Source of the DNA: Acanthornis magna
Lineage: Eukaryota > Chordata > Aves > Passeriformes > Acanthizidae
Length of the DNA stretch: 64,000 nucleotides
Reading direction: 5' to 3'
NCBI GenBank assembly: GCA_036785705.1
Contig: JAWUZG010000173.1
Span: 2,651,001 to 2,715,000 of the forward strand
A model generated the notes under the pieces. That model worked only from the letters and a program-made list of their open reading frames with translations. It was not told the origin of the DNA and searched no databases. This document shows, in pieces, positions 47,157 to 59,757 of this stretch; the first letter of the stretch is position 1; every line of letters begins with the position of its first letter. Both the position numbers and the translations under genes were made by a program.

Positions 47157-48854
47157 GCTGGGGAATCCTACAAATGGAGGTCTAAAATTTCAGCTCTTCC
47201 CAGTGCTATATTAGATAATATGGGGAAAGCCAGTGAAACACTTAGCAAAAGCACCCTGGCTATGCTTCTATTATTTGCAAGTTCAAGCTGGACATGGAGA
47301 AGATTAAACAACTAATTACTATATTAACTCGCTCCCTCTAACCACAGGTTTCCTACAAAAGGAGATACCAATGACAATGATTGTTTCAGTTTTTCAGAGG
47401 GAGCGGCAGACCTCTGAAAACATTCAAGTGTCTTAGAGTCCATGAACACATCCTTAAAAATGGAGTACAGGCTCTTATTCATTCAGGGATGTAAAAAAAA
47501 GGAATTTCCCAGTTCCCTTTAGGCCAAATATATTTGCCTTGGCAAATACAGATTTTGAAGGACTGCTCCAGGATTACAGGAACACAAAAATCACAACAGT
47601 GAAATGTATTATATTGGACACAGTATCAGACTGAGGGTTTCACTGACTTGTTGAGTAAATAGAAATGCCTACACCTCTATGTTCCCATTGTAAAAGAGAT
47701 GTGAACACCACAAAGTACTTCAGCTGGCTTAAAACCATTTTCCCAGCACCGAGCCTGTCTCCTCTAAGCTTTATGCACAAGAAAGGTAAACAAGCACAGC
47801 TCCAGTCTAAGTTAAACAGCCTTTTTTGACATGTTGACTTGATTATTTCTGTCTACTTCCCCAAGCTTTCCAGCTCATACTGACTTAGCTTCTCTCAGAT
47901 GAAACCTCTGGAAAAACTGCTTCTTGTGTTTCAGGATCCTTAAAACTCACTCCTTTGTCTGCTTCAATGTCAATTATTGCTTGTTTTTGAAAGGAAAAGA
48001 AAAGCAAAACACACCGACCCAGACTCACGAAATAATGAATAGACAAAGTTCCACATTCATAAATAAAACAACATACTTCCTATAGCTCTTACATAATCTT
48101 AAGGGGTTGTTTTGTTTTAAATCTGGCACCATTTTAGTAGGTCTTTTTGTTCTACTACTCTTGTGCTACTTTTAAGTAGGAGAGGTGTTTGACAAGTGAA
48201 TCTTCAGTGACAACGAGTGCAGCTTTTATTGACTTTTTTGAAAATATTGAGCTAACTCAGAATTACTGAAGTGAACAGCACTTGTGAATATAAACTAAAA
48301 CAATAGGTGACTGGTACATATTGTGTGAGAATTTATTTAATTTTCAACCCAAAAGAAACGGATGGCCAAACCTAGACACACTTAAATGCTGTTGGGAAAC
48401 CTTTTTCCTCCCTGGAATGGACATAATCCACCTCTGGGCTTGATTCCACCATGCACACACAAGTATAATTTACCATAGTAATTTATAATGGTGCATGAAT
48501 TTGTAATCAGTCTGGTTTCCTAAAGCTGTTTCTGTTCACTTGAGGAAATGTGGCTTTATGAAGAGCACAGCCATACAAGGAGAGGGACATGGGTTTGGGG
48601 AGAGGTAGGAGAGCTGGAAGACAGCTCAGCCTTGATTGCCAGTGCTTCCTCATGCCACACAGCTCTGAATGGACCAGTCCCATGAGGAATGCCTCCAAAG
48701 AGTTTGAGAGAACATACCTGTTTGCAGATTTAGCAAACTAATTACATGGAGGCAAACCTCAATGGAAATAATAATAATAAGAATTAGAATGTTCCAAACA
48801 GTACTCATCTGGGAATCTCAATTAGCTCCACAAACAGTAATTAATTTAGCTTCT

Positions 48855-48915
48855 TAGCTCTCTGCAAGATAGAGAATTATTAATCTTCCCATTTTAGGGA
48901 TGGGGATATACACAC
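48855..48915 (+). mobile_element. MIR-like SINE relic
   Basis: AGATAGAGAATTATTAATCT, TCCCATTTTAGGGATGGGGA and TATACACACG parallel the MIR 'attattatccCCATTTTacaGATGaGGAaactg' segment. Short and diverged. Confidence 0.45.
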
Positions 48916-49732
48916 GCAGAAATGTCATGGAGACATTAGCTGGATTTAGACAGCACATCCTCTTGCAACCTGTTCTCTCCTTTGTGGTCTCACCTGTCAT
49001 ATCAGCTGCTGTTTTCCCCTTTTTTTTGGTGCAAAACTATATTCTGCTGGTTTGGGCCAAAGAAGAAATCACTCCAAAGTCTCCAAGGGCTTTACATAAC
49101 CAAAGTCTGCTCTACTCACTGCAAGGGTTGCATTAAATACCCTCTGCCGTGTTAGAAAATGTACCCAGTGGGACCCCACTGGATTTTATTTAGTAACCCA
49201 ACAGTGAAGTTTCCCTAATGAGGCTGATGACAAATTTGGCTTTATTTCTTTTACTAAATATTGCTAAAACCCAGGAGAGGATCCCATAAAAAAGTCAGAT
49301 TAAACACCAGGAGAGAGACCTGCCCGCCTTTGACCTCAAAGAGCAGGAATTGTTGGGGCTCTGAGGGCAGCTCTCCAACACAGCGAGATAATGGATCCTT
49401 CCCTAAAATAAACACCCAGCTGGCCATACCAACAGAGCAGCGTCTAGTTTTATAATCCCTTTGCTAGTTTAAAGCTCCAGATGAGTTATTATATTGCAAC
49501 ACATACACAATTAGTATGTCATGACCCTACAATAGTACTCTGCAAGAATACAGAGGATGGGGAAGAATAAAGAAAAAGGTTAGTGACTTTTCAAGCTTAA
49601 GTGAACTTAATTTTTCTGTATTCTGGAAAAGAAAATATTTGCGTACTCTCAAAATCTGAAAGAGTATTTGATTTTTTAATCGCTCTCTGCAATTACCTTG
49701 AAGGAGGTTGTAGCCAGGCAGATGCTGGCCTC

Positions 49733-50010
49733 TTCTCCCAGGAAACAAGAAACAGGACAAGAGGAAATGGCCTCAAGCTGCACCAGGGGAGGTTCAGGTT
49801 GGCATGAGAAAAAATTTCTTCACAGAACGGGTTGCTAAATATTGGAAGGGGCTGCCCAGGGAGGTGGTGGAGTCACCATCCCTGGAGGTCGAGAAATGAC
49901 TGGAAGTGGAATTATGGATTAGTTGACATGGTGGTGTTCAGTCAGAGTTTGGACTTGATGAACTTGGAATTCTTTTCCAACCTCAGTGATTCTATGTTTC
50001 TATTATATGA
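49733..50010 (+). mobile_element. CR1 LINE 3' fragment (~280 bp), plus strand
   Basis: The sense CR1 order is clear: ACAAGAGGAAATGGCCTCAA, GCTGCACCAGGGGAGGTTCA, AAAAAATTTCTTCACAGAAC, GGGGCTGCCCAGGGAGGTGG, AGTCACCATCCCTGGAGGTC, GGACTTGATGAACTTGG and TTCCAACCTCAGTGATTCTA, ending in ATTCTATG-type repeats. It is 5' truncated and antisense to SETBP1. Confidence 0.94.
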
Positions 50011-52231
50011 TTGTTTTAGTCGATGGTTAAATGAATATGGTATGGACTTAGTGACTGCTGAGTTACTTGCTGCTCCACAAACATTCGCGCATAAAATATC
50101 TTTGAATGCAAGGCTGTCCTGCAGGTGAGACAGGAGGTAGGAGATATTCTGATGTATTTTTAACTTTTTTGCTAAGCAGGCTTGTGACTTGGAAGAGTTA
50201 TTTTTCATTGTGTCTCAGTTTCCCACAAAGAAAACAGGACTTGCAGCTGGTGTCCATGGCAGCTGTGCTGCTGTGAATACAGAGTGGATGAGAAATTTTA
50301 ATTCTGGACTGCGTAAGGGAAGATTTCAGCCCCACTCACATTTTGCAGTGTTTTTGTTGACTGTGCAAACTGCCAGGTAATTGGGCATGAGGTCCGTCGC
50401 AGTGACACTGCTGGAGAAAAGAGCCACATCCCAGCGTGTTTGTCTCCTGGAGCCAAAGTCTGCCTTAATTTTCTCAATTTAGGTTTACGAAACATTCCCG
50501 CCGCAAACTCCCTTTGCCACATTTGTCTGTCGTGAGCCAGCAGCTTGTCTGTTTTGTGTCTATTTGTGGCTGATATGAACTGTGACACGTCCAGAGGATC
50601 TTTTACAATTCCTGGTGACAAGGAGGTCTGTGAGCAGCAAAGTGTGTCACATATATTAGTCAGCTGCAAAGCTGAAACTGATAGCAGGGTATGAATAGAG
50701 CTGATAGCCTCATCTCTAGCTGATACTTCATGTGGCAGATCATGTTTCTGGGGGCTCCTTTGCTTGTCCCGGGCATGGTTAGGAAAAGGTCCTGCTGCAT
50801 CCTGGTGAAGATGTGCTCAGGGCAGGCTCAGATTGGATATTAGGAAAGATGGTAAAAAGGCTGGTACGTGCAAAATTCACCACCAGTGGGGTTCTGGAGG
50901 TGGCAATAGCTGCTCCCCTCCTCCTGGGGAGGGTGAGGAGGTAAAGACATTACTCTTCTTGGAGGTCAAGCCACCTCTTGGCATTTCTTGAAGGAAGACA
51001 GAGGAAATGTCATCCCACCCTCCCCAGTCTGGACCTGACTGAAAAGGGATTAAAGCAGCTTTTAAAATCCCTGGAAGATATTGCAGCACTTCACATTCAA
51101 GTTGCCAGTCAGGCAGATGCAGTCGTTAAACGCCCGTGATTAGCACTCTTCCCCAATTAGCAGGAAAAGGATCACAGCTCTTGTGCAAAGTGGCTACAAG
51201 ACACCCATTAATTTCCATGGACTTGAATACAAACACCAACGAAATACTTCAGCTAACTTTCCAGGGAGTGTGCATGCGTCCTTGTGCGCCTTTGTCCCAA
51301 GGAGAGGCACAAGGTCCCTCTTTCCATCCCTGAGATAAAAGAAATCGGCTTCAGAGCCACCATCACCATCAGATCCCAGCAGCCCACTCCTTGAGAAGCT
51401 CCTTGACTTCTCAGGAGGGTTTTTTGCTTTCTAATCTCAGTGCCAGAAGGGGAAGGGGAGGAGGAACTCTGAATCCAGAAATTAGTTGGGAGCAACAACA
51501 GCGTCTCTTGCACCCAAGAAACTTGTCACCATTTTAGGATACCCTGCCCCATCTGGGAGGGCCAGAGGGAAGAGGACAGTTCTGGTCCAGGGAAAAGAGA
51601 AAAGAGCAGGAAAAAAAGAGAGAGAAGCTCTGCAAATGAACCGTCAGCATAAACAAAGTGTATCAGCCCAGGCAAGACGCTGAAGCATGGCTGCACTAAA
51701 CAAATCACAGTGGAATCAGCAACTGGCAAAGTAATTGGCGTTATTACAGCTGATGGAAAATTTCTGATGCTGCCCATGTTCGCATTCGAAACACTGCTCA
51801 GACATTTAATTGGCTCAGTTCACATCTAGATGATTGCTCTTTTTGTCCTTCTGGAGTGTATCAGGCCTGTATCTGCAGACAGAAACTTTTGGATGTGCTT
51901 CCCTGGCTCTGTCCACCAGCTATGAGATAGGGAACGAAGCTTTTCACAAACTTATCAAGGCAAGGGAAATATGGAGAAGAATGGGTCTGACATAAATAAT
52001 TTCAATCTCTCTGTTACCCCAGTTCTTTTTAAGTTCAATTCTGGCACTACCAAATAGTCCCATGCTTTCAGCACCCAAAATACTGTGAGTTAAATGCACG
52101 GATAAAAATTGCATATGGTGATGTCTGCAAAGTGTGGTTTTGGTCCTTTAGTCGCAATGTGGGTAAAATTGCTTTCTGTGTCACATAGAAATACTCCTGT
52201 CAGCACCCTCTGGCACATTAATCACATTACG
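50011..52231. other. Intron segment with one doubtful CR1-like piece
   Basis: At 50815-50960 the words CAGGCTCAGATTGGATATTA and GGAAAGATGGTAAAAAGGCT resemble sense CR1 just upstream of its usual 3' 300 bp, but the match fades. The rest is unique intron. Confidence 0.4.
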
Positions 52232-52378
52232 TGGAATCACAGGATGGTTTAGGTTGGAAGTGACCTTCAAGACCATCTCATTCCTACCCCGCGGCCATGG
52301 GCAGGGGCACCTGTCACTAGGCAGGGCTGCCCAGAGCACCATCCACCCTGGCCCTGAACACTGCCAGGGATGGCTATA
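52232..52378 (-). mobile_element. CR1 LINE 3' fragment (~145 bp)
   Basis: The plus strand has GGAATCACAGGATGGTTTAG, GTTGGAAGTGACCTTCAAGA, GCCATGGGCAGGGGCACC and CCACCCTGGCCCTGAACACT. This is the reverse complement of a CR1 3' end, 5' truncated. Confidence 0.92.
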
Positions 52379-54794
52379 AAATGTTAATAATGGCTGAGTG
52401 CAGCAAGAAAACACTTCTTCCTCAACTTCCTAGACTCTCTTTCCAAAGCATCTTCATCCTATCAACCATTGTCCAGAAAACCAACTCTTCCCTGCAAGTC
52501 AGGCATGCATGGACAGGGAAATTTCAGCCAAAGGTGCCCAAGTTTTCCCCAGTGTTTTATAAAAGCCTCACAAAATCATTAATGTGTAGGCAGCAGCGGG
52601 GATCTCAAGGTATATGAAACTGGGGAATGGTGCTTTTTTAAACTTCCATGAGAAAAATCAGTTTGGCTTGATGCCGAGCCACAGATTCCTCCACTCCCTA
52701 GTCCTGATCTTGGCCGATTGATCTGCCCCTTAGAGGACAACCAAGTCTAGGAATAACAAGCTCTTTCCACGGCCAGGAGATGTGTCTGTAGAGTGGACAA
52801 GGCTGTGGAGGAAGGATGTAATTGCTCACTTCCCTCCCTTTCTCTTTGTTTTGAGAGCTGCATGACCACAGGCTGACTTTGTGGAAAATGCCATGGTGGC
52901 AGTGGCTCTGCAGCCTTGTGGAGGGACGGCTCCCCAGTTATCAGGGAGTCATTGCTGAGTTCTCCCTGGAAGCAGTGGGAATATTTCCGAACACACTCGA
53001 TTGATTAATTCACTGGGTGATTTCACTGGGATAAAACCCACTTAGGTTTACAGCTTGTTTCCAAGAAGGAGAGAGCCCAGAGAGGCTTATTTGTCACCTC
53101 TCCTGTCATTGCAAATCGAAGGCAGTGCCATGCTGGGAGACTCCCAATGCCAAAGGGAGAGGACATTTGGCAGCACTGCTCCAGAGATTTCTGGAGCTGC
53201 TTTACACCCATCTTCCTATTTTTCTTGAAAAACAAAAAGCTCCTCGCTGCAAAATGTCCTGGCATGTGATAGCAAAGGACAAGGCAGAGGATTTGAAGGG
53301 ACGTGATGGCAAGTGTGGCTTACTGAAGTGTGGCCCCTCAAAGCCTGCAGTAAGGTGACCTGTAATACAGCAAAACAATTTGGGAATGCCGTGGGTTCCC
53401 AGCTCAGAGCCCAGAACGAGGGCTTCAGGATTGAATCCCTGCCCTAGGACTTTCAGAATTGCCCCCCAAAAGCACAGAGTTGAAGAACTGGACCATTTTA
53501 AACGAGCAGATGCTTTTTCCCCACCCAAAATTTGCTAATTACGGGTGACCTAGTACCACAGTTAGCTATTGCACGGACTTCTAGATTTGCCCATGGCTCT
53601 TGGCCTCCCAAGTCACAGCTGCTGCTGCTGACAAACACCACCACAGGACCTGGTGAGTCCTACAGGAGGAGACTGAAGCCAAACTGCCCTTGAAGCAAAT
53701 TTGAGACCAGAAGAAAACAAACAGGAAGCACAGAAGAGGTCAGCTCTTTGCTTCTCTATGCCAAACAGACCTTACAGAAAATCCCACTAGAAAGAACCGA
53801 CAGACAATGGCCAGTGACAAAAGTCCAAAGGCAGCCCCATGTTATTGCATTTATCTACCAAGCTGAATATTCTCCTTTCTAGTTACAGCTTCAGAATTCT
53901 TGACTCTGCAAAAGAGTCTGGAGGTGAGCAATCCAGCACCACAAAACCCCAAAACTCTCCTCATCCCAGTTTGGTGTAAGCCTTTGATTCAAATCCCATA
54001 TGACACTGTCTGCTCAGGGGTAAATCTTCCTGTTAGAGATGCAATGTACTCCCGGGACAGGATTTAGAAAATTGAAATCTGCTCTGCTCTGTGGCCACAA
54101 CTGAATCACCTCACTCGTGTTTTTTTCTGTTTTCTGAAACAGGAATAGTGTTACGCCCTGCTTACTGAGATGCTGAAATTTATGTATGAAAAGCATGAAA
54201 GGCATCAAAAGTAAGTATTGTCACATAAGGCAAAATGAAGCTGTATAAAGAAAAATAAGGTAATGTGTGGGCCATTAAAATCCTGATACTAGGTGCTAGA
54301 AGTGGCTTGAATTTGCTGAGATACTCCTGCTGTTCCTTTTCATCAGGCATAGGGAAATACTGCGTTGCAGATAAACATTGTGATGTGGTGGATGTCCAGA
54401 ATTTAATGAAGTCCATTATAACAGATGAAAATGAAGCTTTCATTAGTTTATGAATGCCTTATTCATTTTACTTTTGGGTTTTTTTAAAAAAAATTGAGAA
54501 AGAATGTTTTCCCTAAGCAAGTGCCAAGCAAGAGAGTAAATATCTTCTGCTCTTACACCTTCGTCTCCTCCCCAAGGCTGTCACTCCTGCAAGGAAAAGG
54601 CTCCCATTACACCAGCCTCGCCCACAGTCCTGTGGCAAACCTCTCCCAGGGAGATGCCCCCAACCCCAGTAACAGCTGTCCACAGCTGGCTGCACCAATG
54701 GGCTCTGCACAGCCTTCTCCCACCCCTGCCTGCCTCTGCAGGGCTCTTCAACTCCCACCTTCACCTTTTATTGCCACACACACTTCGGGCCAAG
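52379..54794. other. Intron segment without recognised features
   Basis: Unique intron of mixed composition. A GATTCAAATCCCA word at 53989 looks like a tRNA B-box, but no tRNA fold or A-box surrounds it. Confidence 0.5.
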
Positions 54795-54945
54795 AGCAAT
54801 AATATATTTGCTTTATGATGCTGTGGCTGTGACAGGGATTTTATGGACTGCCACAATATCATCTTCATAACTGTGGCCGTGCTGCTGATTAAAGGGGTCA
54901 CACTGGCAGCAAGGGAATCTATAATGTCTTTATTTGTTCACAGGA
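54795..54945. promoter_or_regulatory. Candidate conserved non-coding block J
   Basis: Repeat-free block with GCAATAATATATTTGCTTTA, GATTTTATGGACTGCCAC and ATCTATAATGTCTTTATTTG. It is enhancer-like by composition only. Confidence 0.22.
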
Positions 54946-57291
54946 AGAATACACCAGGAGTTCAAGTTTCTCTCTCCAGCTTTGGACTCTTGGTGCTTTG
55001 ATCCTGATCACCTTTGAGAATAAAAGGGGAATTTAGCTCTTAAATGTGGTTTTGTCACTGGTGTCTCAGTTAACACCATCCATAAAAGGATCATTTTCTT
55101 TGTTACACAGGACAAGGCTGAGACCATAGAGTTGAAATAGGAGTAGAATGATAAAAACTGTATCTTTTTAGTTAAAAAGGGGCAATCATTAACCATGTAA
55201 ATAAACGAGCTACTATTGGGTTTTAGAAACATAGGCTATTCTGTTGCCTATTCATGAAAAGGGGTGAAGAGAAAATGCTTCAAGGCTTCAGAAACAATTT
55301 TTTTTTTTTTTGTTGGAGAATTATGTATCCTGGTATTTCAGCACTACAAACACCTGCTGACAGTATGATTGCAAAACAGGACATTCTTGAGGTTGCAAGA
55401 AAATGGGCACAAAAAAAAGAGAATCCTGTTATCAAGTAAAATATCTGAAGACTGTGGGTCTCAGTGTGTGTTTTTTTCTCTGACTTCTAAAAGCGTCACA
55501 TCCTCAAATTCAAACGAGCAGATGCCTGCCAGAAACACTCTGAAACCAGCAAGCTGCTTGCCTTGGACACATTATTTTGGTGTCTTGGCCTCTTGACTCT
55601 CTTATCGATTTTTATTTCATTTGAGTTTGATCCAAGGCGATTGCAGAGGATTTTAAAGTGACCAATGACCTCTGAACTTCAATGATGGCATTTTGGGGCA
55701 TTTTATCTTAAAGAGGAGATAAGGGCAGACATGGCCATACACTCACCATCCAATGGGAGAAAAAAACCACAATGACATAACTTGTGGTTTCAGTTGCAGC
55801 TGAAGCAAGCTGCTGAGGCTGTACAGAGAAGAGGTGATACTGGTGGAGGCAGAAATGTTTTGAGAGCTTGCAACCATGGCACCACCTCTTTTGTTGACAC
55901 TACGGAGCTACAGCTGATGACAGCTTCAGCCCTACCTTTGTGTTCTTGCAAACCAGCAAGGCCAAGTCACTCCTGCTCCTGACTGAGTGTCTGAATTTTA
56001 GGTTCTTTCCTCAGAAAGAGTTCAGAAATGTAATCTTTGATATGAAGTCAGGTCTTAGGAATTGCCAGTAGATAAAGAGCCTTGCATTCATTTTCCCTGC
56101 AACTCTGACTGCTCTTCAATCCTGACCTTGATGGCTCCCAGTAAGAGATAATACAAATCTCATTCCACATGTAGACTTCCCAAGATGTTGTCTTGAGCTT
56201 CATCTCACAGGTGCTAAATGGCTTTTCATGCAGAAGATAAGCTGAAGTTCTCTGATGAAGGATAAGGCTGATAAATTTGCTCCTTGGGAGCAGGGGATGA
56301 TGTGAGTAAAGGTCACGTAGACGAGAGAACTAAGCTGGTAGCACAGCAGGTCGTGGTGACACTGAATCATGATCCGGTCACCTTCTCGAGGAGAGGAATG
56401 AGGCATTGCAGAGGGTACCATTTCTCCTGATGCATTCTTCCTAAGTCATGTGAAAGGAAAGTTTTCTTTTTCCCTCCCTCACCCTGTCAGTGCCTCTCAC
56501 GGACTCCTTCCACCATCTGAGGCTCCTGCTTTTACACTTCCACCAATGTCCTGTGCCTGTACCCAGCCACGGTGTCATGGTGTGACCATTCCCTCTCAAA
56601 TTTCCTGTTTCACCCACTTACCCTCACCAAGGCTGCGCTCTACTCTTATCCAGGTTTCTTGCTTCCCATTATTCTTACTGAACTACAGGCACTTATTAAA
56701 GAAATGGGAGCATCACCTAGTGCAGCTGCTGCTCAAACACAAGAGACCAGAACTATAGTATTCTTTTATGAAGAGATCAGTGACAACTAATTTTGATGGC
56801 ACATAGATGAAATACTGATTTAATTTATCTGGATCTAGTAAAATCTGAAAAGAGCTTATAAAAAATCATGCCTAGACCTCAGTTAATGAAATTCTGGGCT
56901 GCTTCTGGGAAGGCTGACAATTGTAAAACCAATCTGCCAAACTTTCATTCACAGCTTCATTACAAAGTCATTACAGATATGACAAAACCCACCAAACTCA
57001 CAGAGGTGTGTGTGAATTCACATGTGAGAACGGGGAACACCACATTTTCTCCCTCCCAAGGCAACCTGGCAGCTTGGAGAGGACAGGAGAACAAGGAACA
57101 GATGCTCTTGATGCTGCCAGCAGTACTCAATGATGGAGGACATTTTTTTTCCCCGCCTGAGAACTTGAGACTGAAATCACCTCTGCAAGCAAACCATATG
57201 AGCTTTCACTACTGATGGTGTTCCTGATACCTGGAGAAGCCTGACAGAGGCTTCAGACCATCGATCCACAGCCCATCTCACCTGTCCCATA
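54946..57291. other. Intron segment without recognised features
   Basis: Unique intron with short T/A runs (55297-55310). No exon, repeat family or RNA gene is recognised. Confidence 0.5.
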
Positions 57292-57615
57292 GCACCATAG
57301 AATGGTTTGAGTTGAAAGGGCCCTTAAAGATCATTTAGTCCAGCCCCTCTCCCATGGGCAGGGACACCTCCCAATATCCCAGGTTGCTCCAAACCCCATT
57401 CAACCTGGCCTTGGACGCTTTCAGGGATGGGACAGCCACAGATTCTCTGGGAAACCTGTGCCAGGCCCTCTCCACCCCAAACAGTCAGGAATTCCATCCC
57501 AATATCCCATCTAACCCTGCCCTCTGGCAGTGGGAAGCCATTCTCTGTGTCCTGTCCCTCCATGCCCTTGTCCAAAGTCCCTCTCCAGCTCTTCTGGAGC
57601 CCCTTTAATCATCAG
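57292..57615 (-). mobile_element. CR1 LINE 3' fragment (~325 bp), relatively well kept
   Basis: The plus strand reads AGCACCATAGAATGGTTTGA, AGATCATTTAGTCCAGCCCC, TCCCATGGGCAGGGACACCT, CCATTCAACCTGGCCTTGG and CCATGCCCTTGTCCAAAGTC, ending CCAGCTCTTCTGGAGCCCCT. It is the reverse complement of a CR1 3' end with fewer differences from the family pattern than other copies here. It is 5' truncated. Confidence 0.95.
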
Positions 57616-57804
57616 AAAGGGTTCTAAGATCCAGGACACTGATTATTTTGGCCAGCCAGGCTGTGTGCTGTGCCCTCAGAGATGGCCACTGGGGCTGATG
57701 CAGATTGATTTTACTGGTGCTCTTCACATCTGGTTTGCTGCACCCAGAAACCGCAGGAGGCTGAAATAAACCCATGTGCACCCTATCTGCCGGTCACCTG
57801 TGCC

Positions 57805-58105
57805 ACAGTCTGATTGTGTTTATATTTGTGCTCGTTATGACACAGGCAATGAGGGCGAGCACAAAACATCGTTCCCTGGGGAATAGCGATTTTCAAGCGG
57901 TTACTCTGCAGGCAAAACGCAGGGTGCTGGCAAATCATGCCTGCAAAGTTTGATGCCTTGATTTCTGTTGTGTGGATCAATATTAATAGCAATATTGTAT
58001 TTCCAGAGCTGGCAGAGCTATTGATTATTTGGTATGTAGCAGTTCATTTGTACTTGAGAGCAAACTGGGACACTGAAACAACAAATGTGCAGCTGTTAAC
58101 AAGCA
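57805..58105. promoter_or_regulatory. Candidate conserved non-coding block H
   Basis: Repeat-free block immediately upstream, in SETBP1 sense, of a CR1 fragment. It contains GCTCGTTATGACACAGGCAA, CGATTTTCAAGCGGTTACTC, ATCAATATTAATAGCAATAT and CTATTGATTATTTGG. Five or more CpGs persist in AT-rich DNA. FOX-like (TGTTTATATTTG) and homeodomain-like words cluster. Visual judgement only. Confidence 0.38.
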
Positions 58106-59757
58106 ACACAGGACATTGAGTTTCAGTGACACAACTGGGATATCACTTCCTTTGTCTAAAATAGAACATCTTTAACATGTCAAAAATATAATTTATTTAC
58201 CCAACTTACTCAATACCTGGGGAAAATACCTTTTTCCCTGAGACCTGCAGATTAAGGCCATGTTTCTAAATATGTGCCAAATCCAATCAATAATTTCATC
58301 CCCACTGTGACCAAACACTTGACGTATTTTTGAAGGGAAAATGTTTCGTTTGATATGTTTAAACAAGTATTAAATCAGATCACCTTGTGCATGAGAAGAT
58401 TTCAATGAAAGAAAAGATATTGAAACATTACACCATGGTTGCAGGAGCAGAGCCAGAGTTATTTTTTTTTCTATGAGGTTTCTAACTCAGCAAGAAAAAA
58501 TAGATACCTATATCTATATATATGTGCGTAAATATATTTTGATAGGGTGAACTCAAAACTTTCTATATCAAACAAAGGGTTTACTTACATTTGAAAAACA
58601 TAGTGCTGTATCCTTCCATGTGCTGTTTTATTACGTGTAAGTCTGCAATTATCTCCTAGGGACACATTTAACCATCAAGGACCAAAACCATTGAAAGGAA
58701 ATTATATAGAACACCCCTCTTATGGCTGAAACTTATTGAAAAAGGAACCTCCTCATGGTAAGGGAGAAAAAAAAAGATGGGTAACACTCCCTGTTTCAGG
58801 AAAGAACACTTCAGCAACTTAATAATCTTTTTACTTGAGTTTGAAGAGGCTGGGGAGGTGACTAGTAAACATTCAGGGAGTGTACCTGTGCTACACATTG
58901 CCTTTTGGGGGATAATACAGCCTCTTCTCTGCTATCAGCATGTTAAACCCTGCAGGCTTAGCTGCCCCAGCAACTGTCTACAATTTGGTCAGGTCAGGAT
59001 CAAGGGAGGCTGAATCAGCCTCTGAGGGTGGCTCCCCTCTCCCACTGCTGACAAATGAAGTTTAGAGTGAAGGAGTCCAGTTTCTCAGCTGGGCCTGAGC
59101 CTCTTCAGGCAGCAGTAATTAAATGTGCCCAGAAATATTCCCAGGCATGGAGGCCAACTGGCACGGAGAGGTTTGTACCTCTGCTCACAACCGTGTCTTA
59201 ACTTCCCCAACACAGCCGCTAAATGCAAACAGCTCAGAGGGATGAACCCTGATCCATGCTTAAGAATGATTTAGGAGCTTGCTAGTTGGACCAAAAGTGT
59301 GCTGAGAACTGGTTTAGTACTTTGAGTATACCCAGTTACATTCCCGTGAACGTTCCCAGATACTGTTTAACTTGCTTAAGTTATTGTTATGACATATTTC
59401 TCTTCCTGATCAAGATTACTTCTTTCCAGACAGAAGAAGGGAATTGTATGGCTGTAAATTTGGTTATAACAATAATCCTTTAGCTGGTTCATGAAATCAG
59501 TCTTACTCAATAGGAGGCGTGTTTACTTCTGTCTGCAATCTAAGAATATTTGCAAGGAACCAGATGTGGTGTGTTTAAAGTGAAAAAAAAAAAAGTTATG
59601 CACGGACAGATTAACTTCATAAACAAATCTCTGTCCTCCTTATCCCACTGCACATCACTGACATCTGCCTGATACTACATCTTCAAAGTTTGCTACTTTA
59701 AATTGCTTCCCCCCAGAAAAGCATCCCACCTCAAGTACTTGTCGTACACTCTGACTG
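58106..59757. other. Intron segment without recognised features
   Basis: AT-rich unique intron, with a short TATATC/TATATA stretch (58505-58522). No exon or repeat family is recognised. Confidence 0.5.

Larger units (their letters stand above)
45717..49732. other. Intron segment with a G/T-rich tract, SINE relic and X-box-like site
   Basis: G/T-rich simple DNA lies at 46820-46891. An inverted repeat GTTGCTGATAGCAAC is at 47142-47156. A MIR-like relic is at 48855-48915. Otherwise this is unique AT-rich intron without exon candidates. Confidence 0.5.

Noticed and set aside
48700..48730. Strong donor-like CAG/GTATGT on the minus strand
   Set aside because: The upstream sequence has stops in useful frames and no similarity to SETBP1 exon 3. 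Treated as a chance site.
53980..54003. tRNA B-box-like GATTCAAATCCCA
   Set aside because: No A-box at the right distance, no cloverleaf arms and no terminator T-run.
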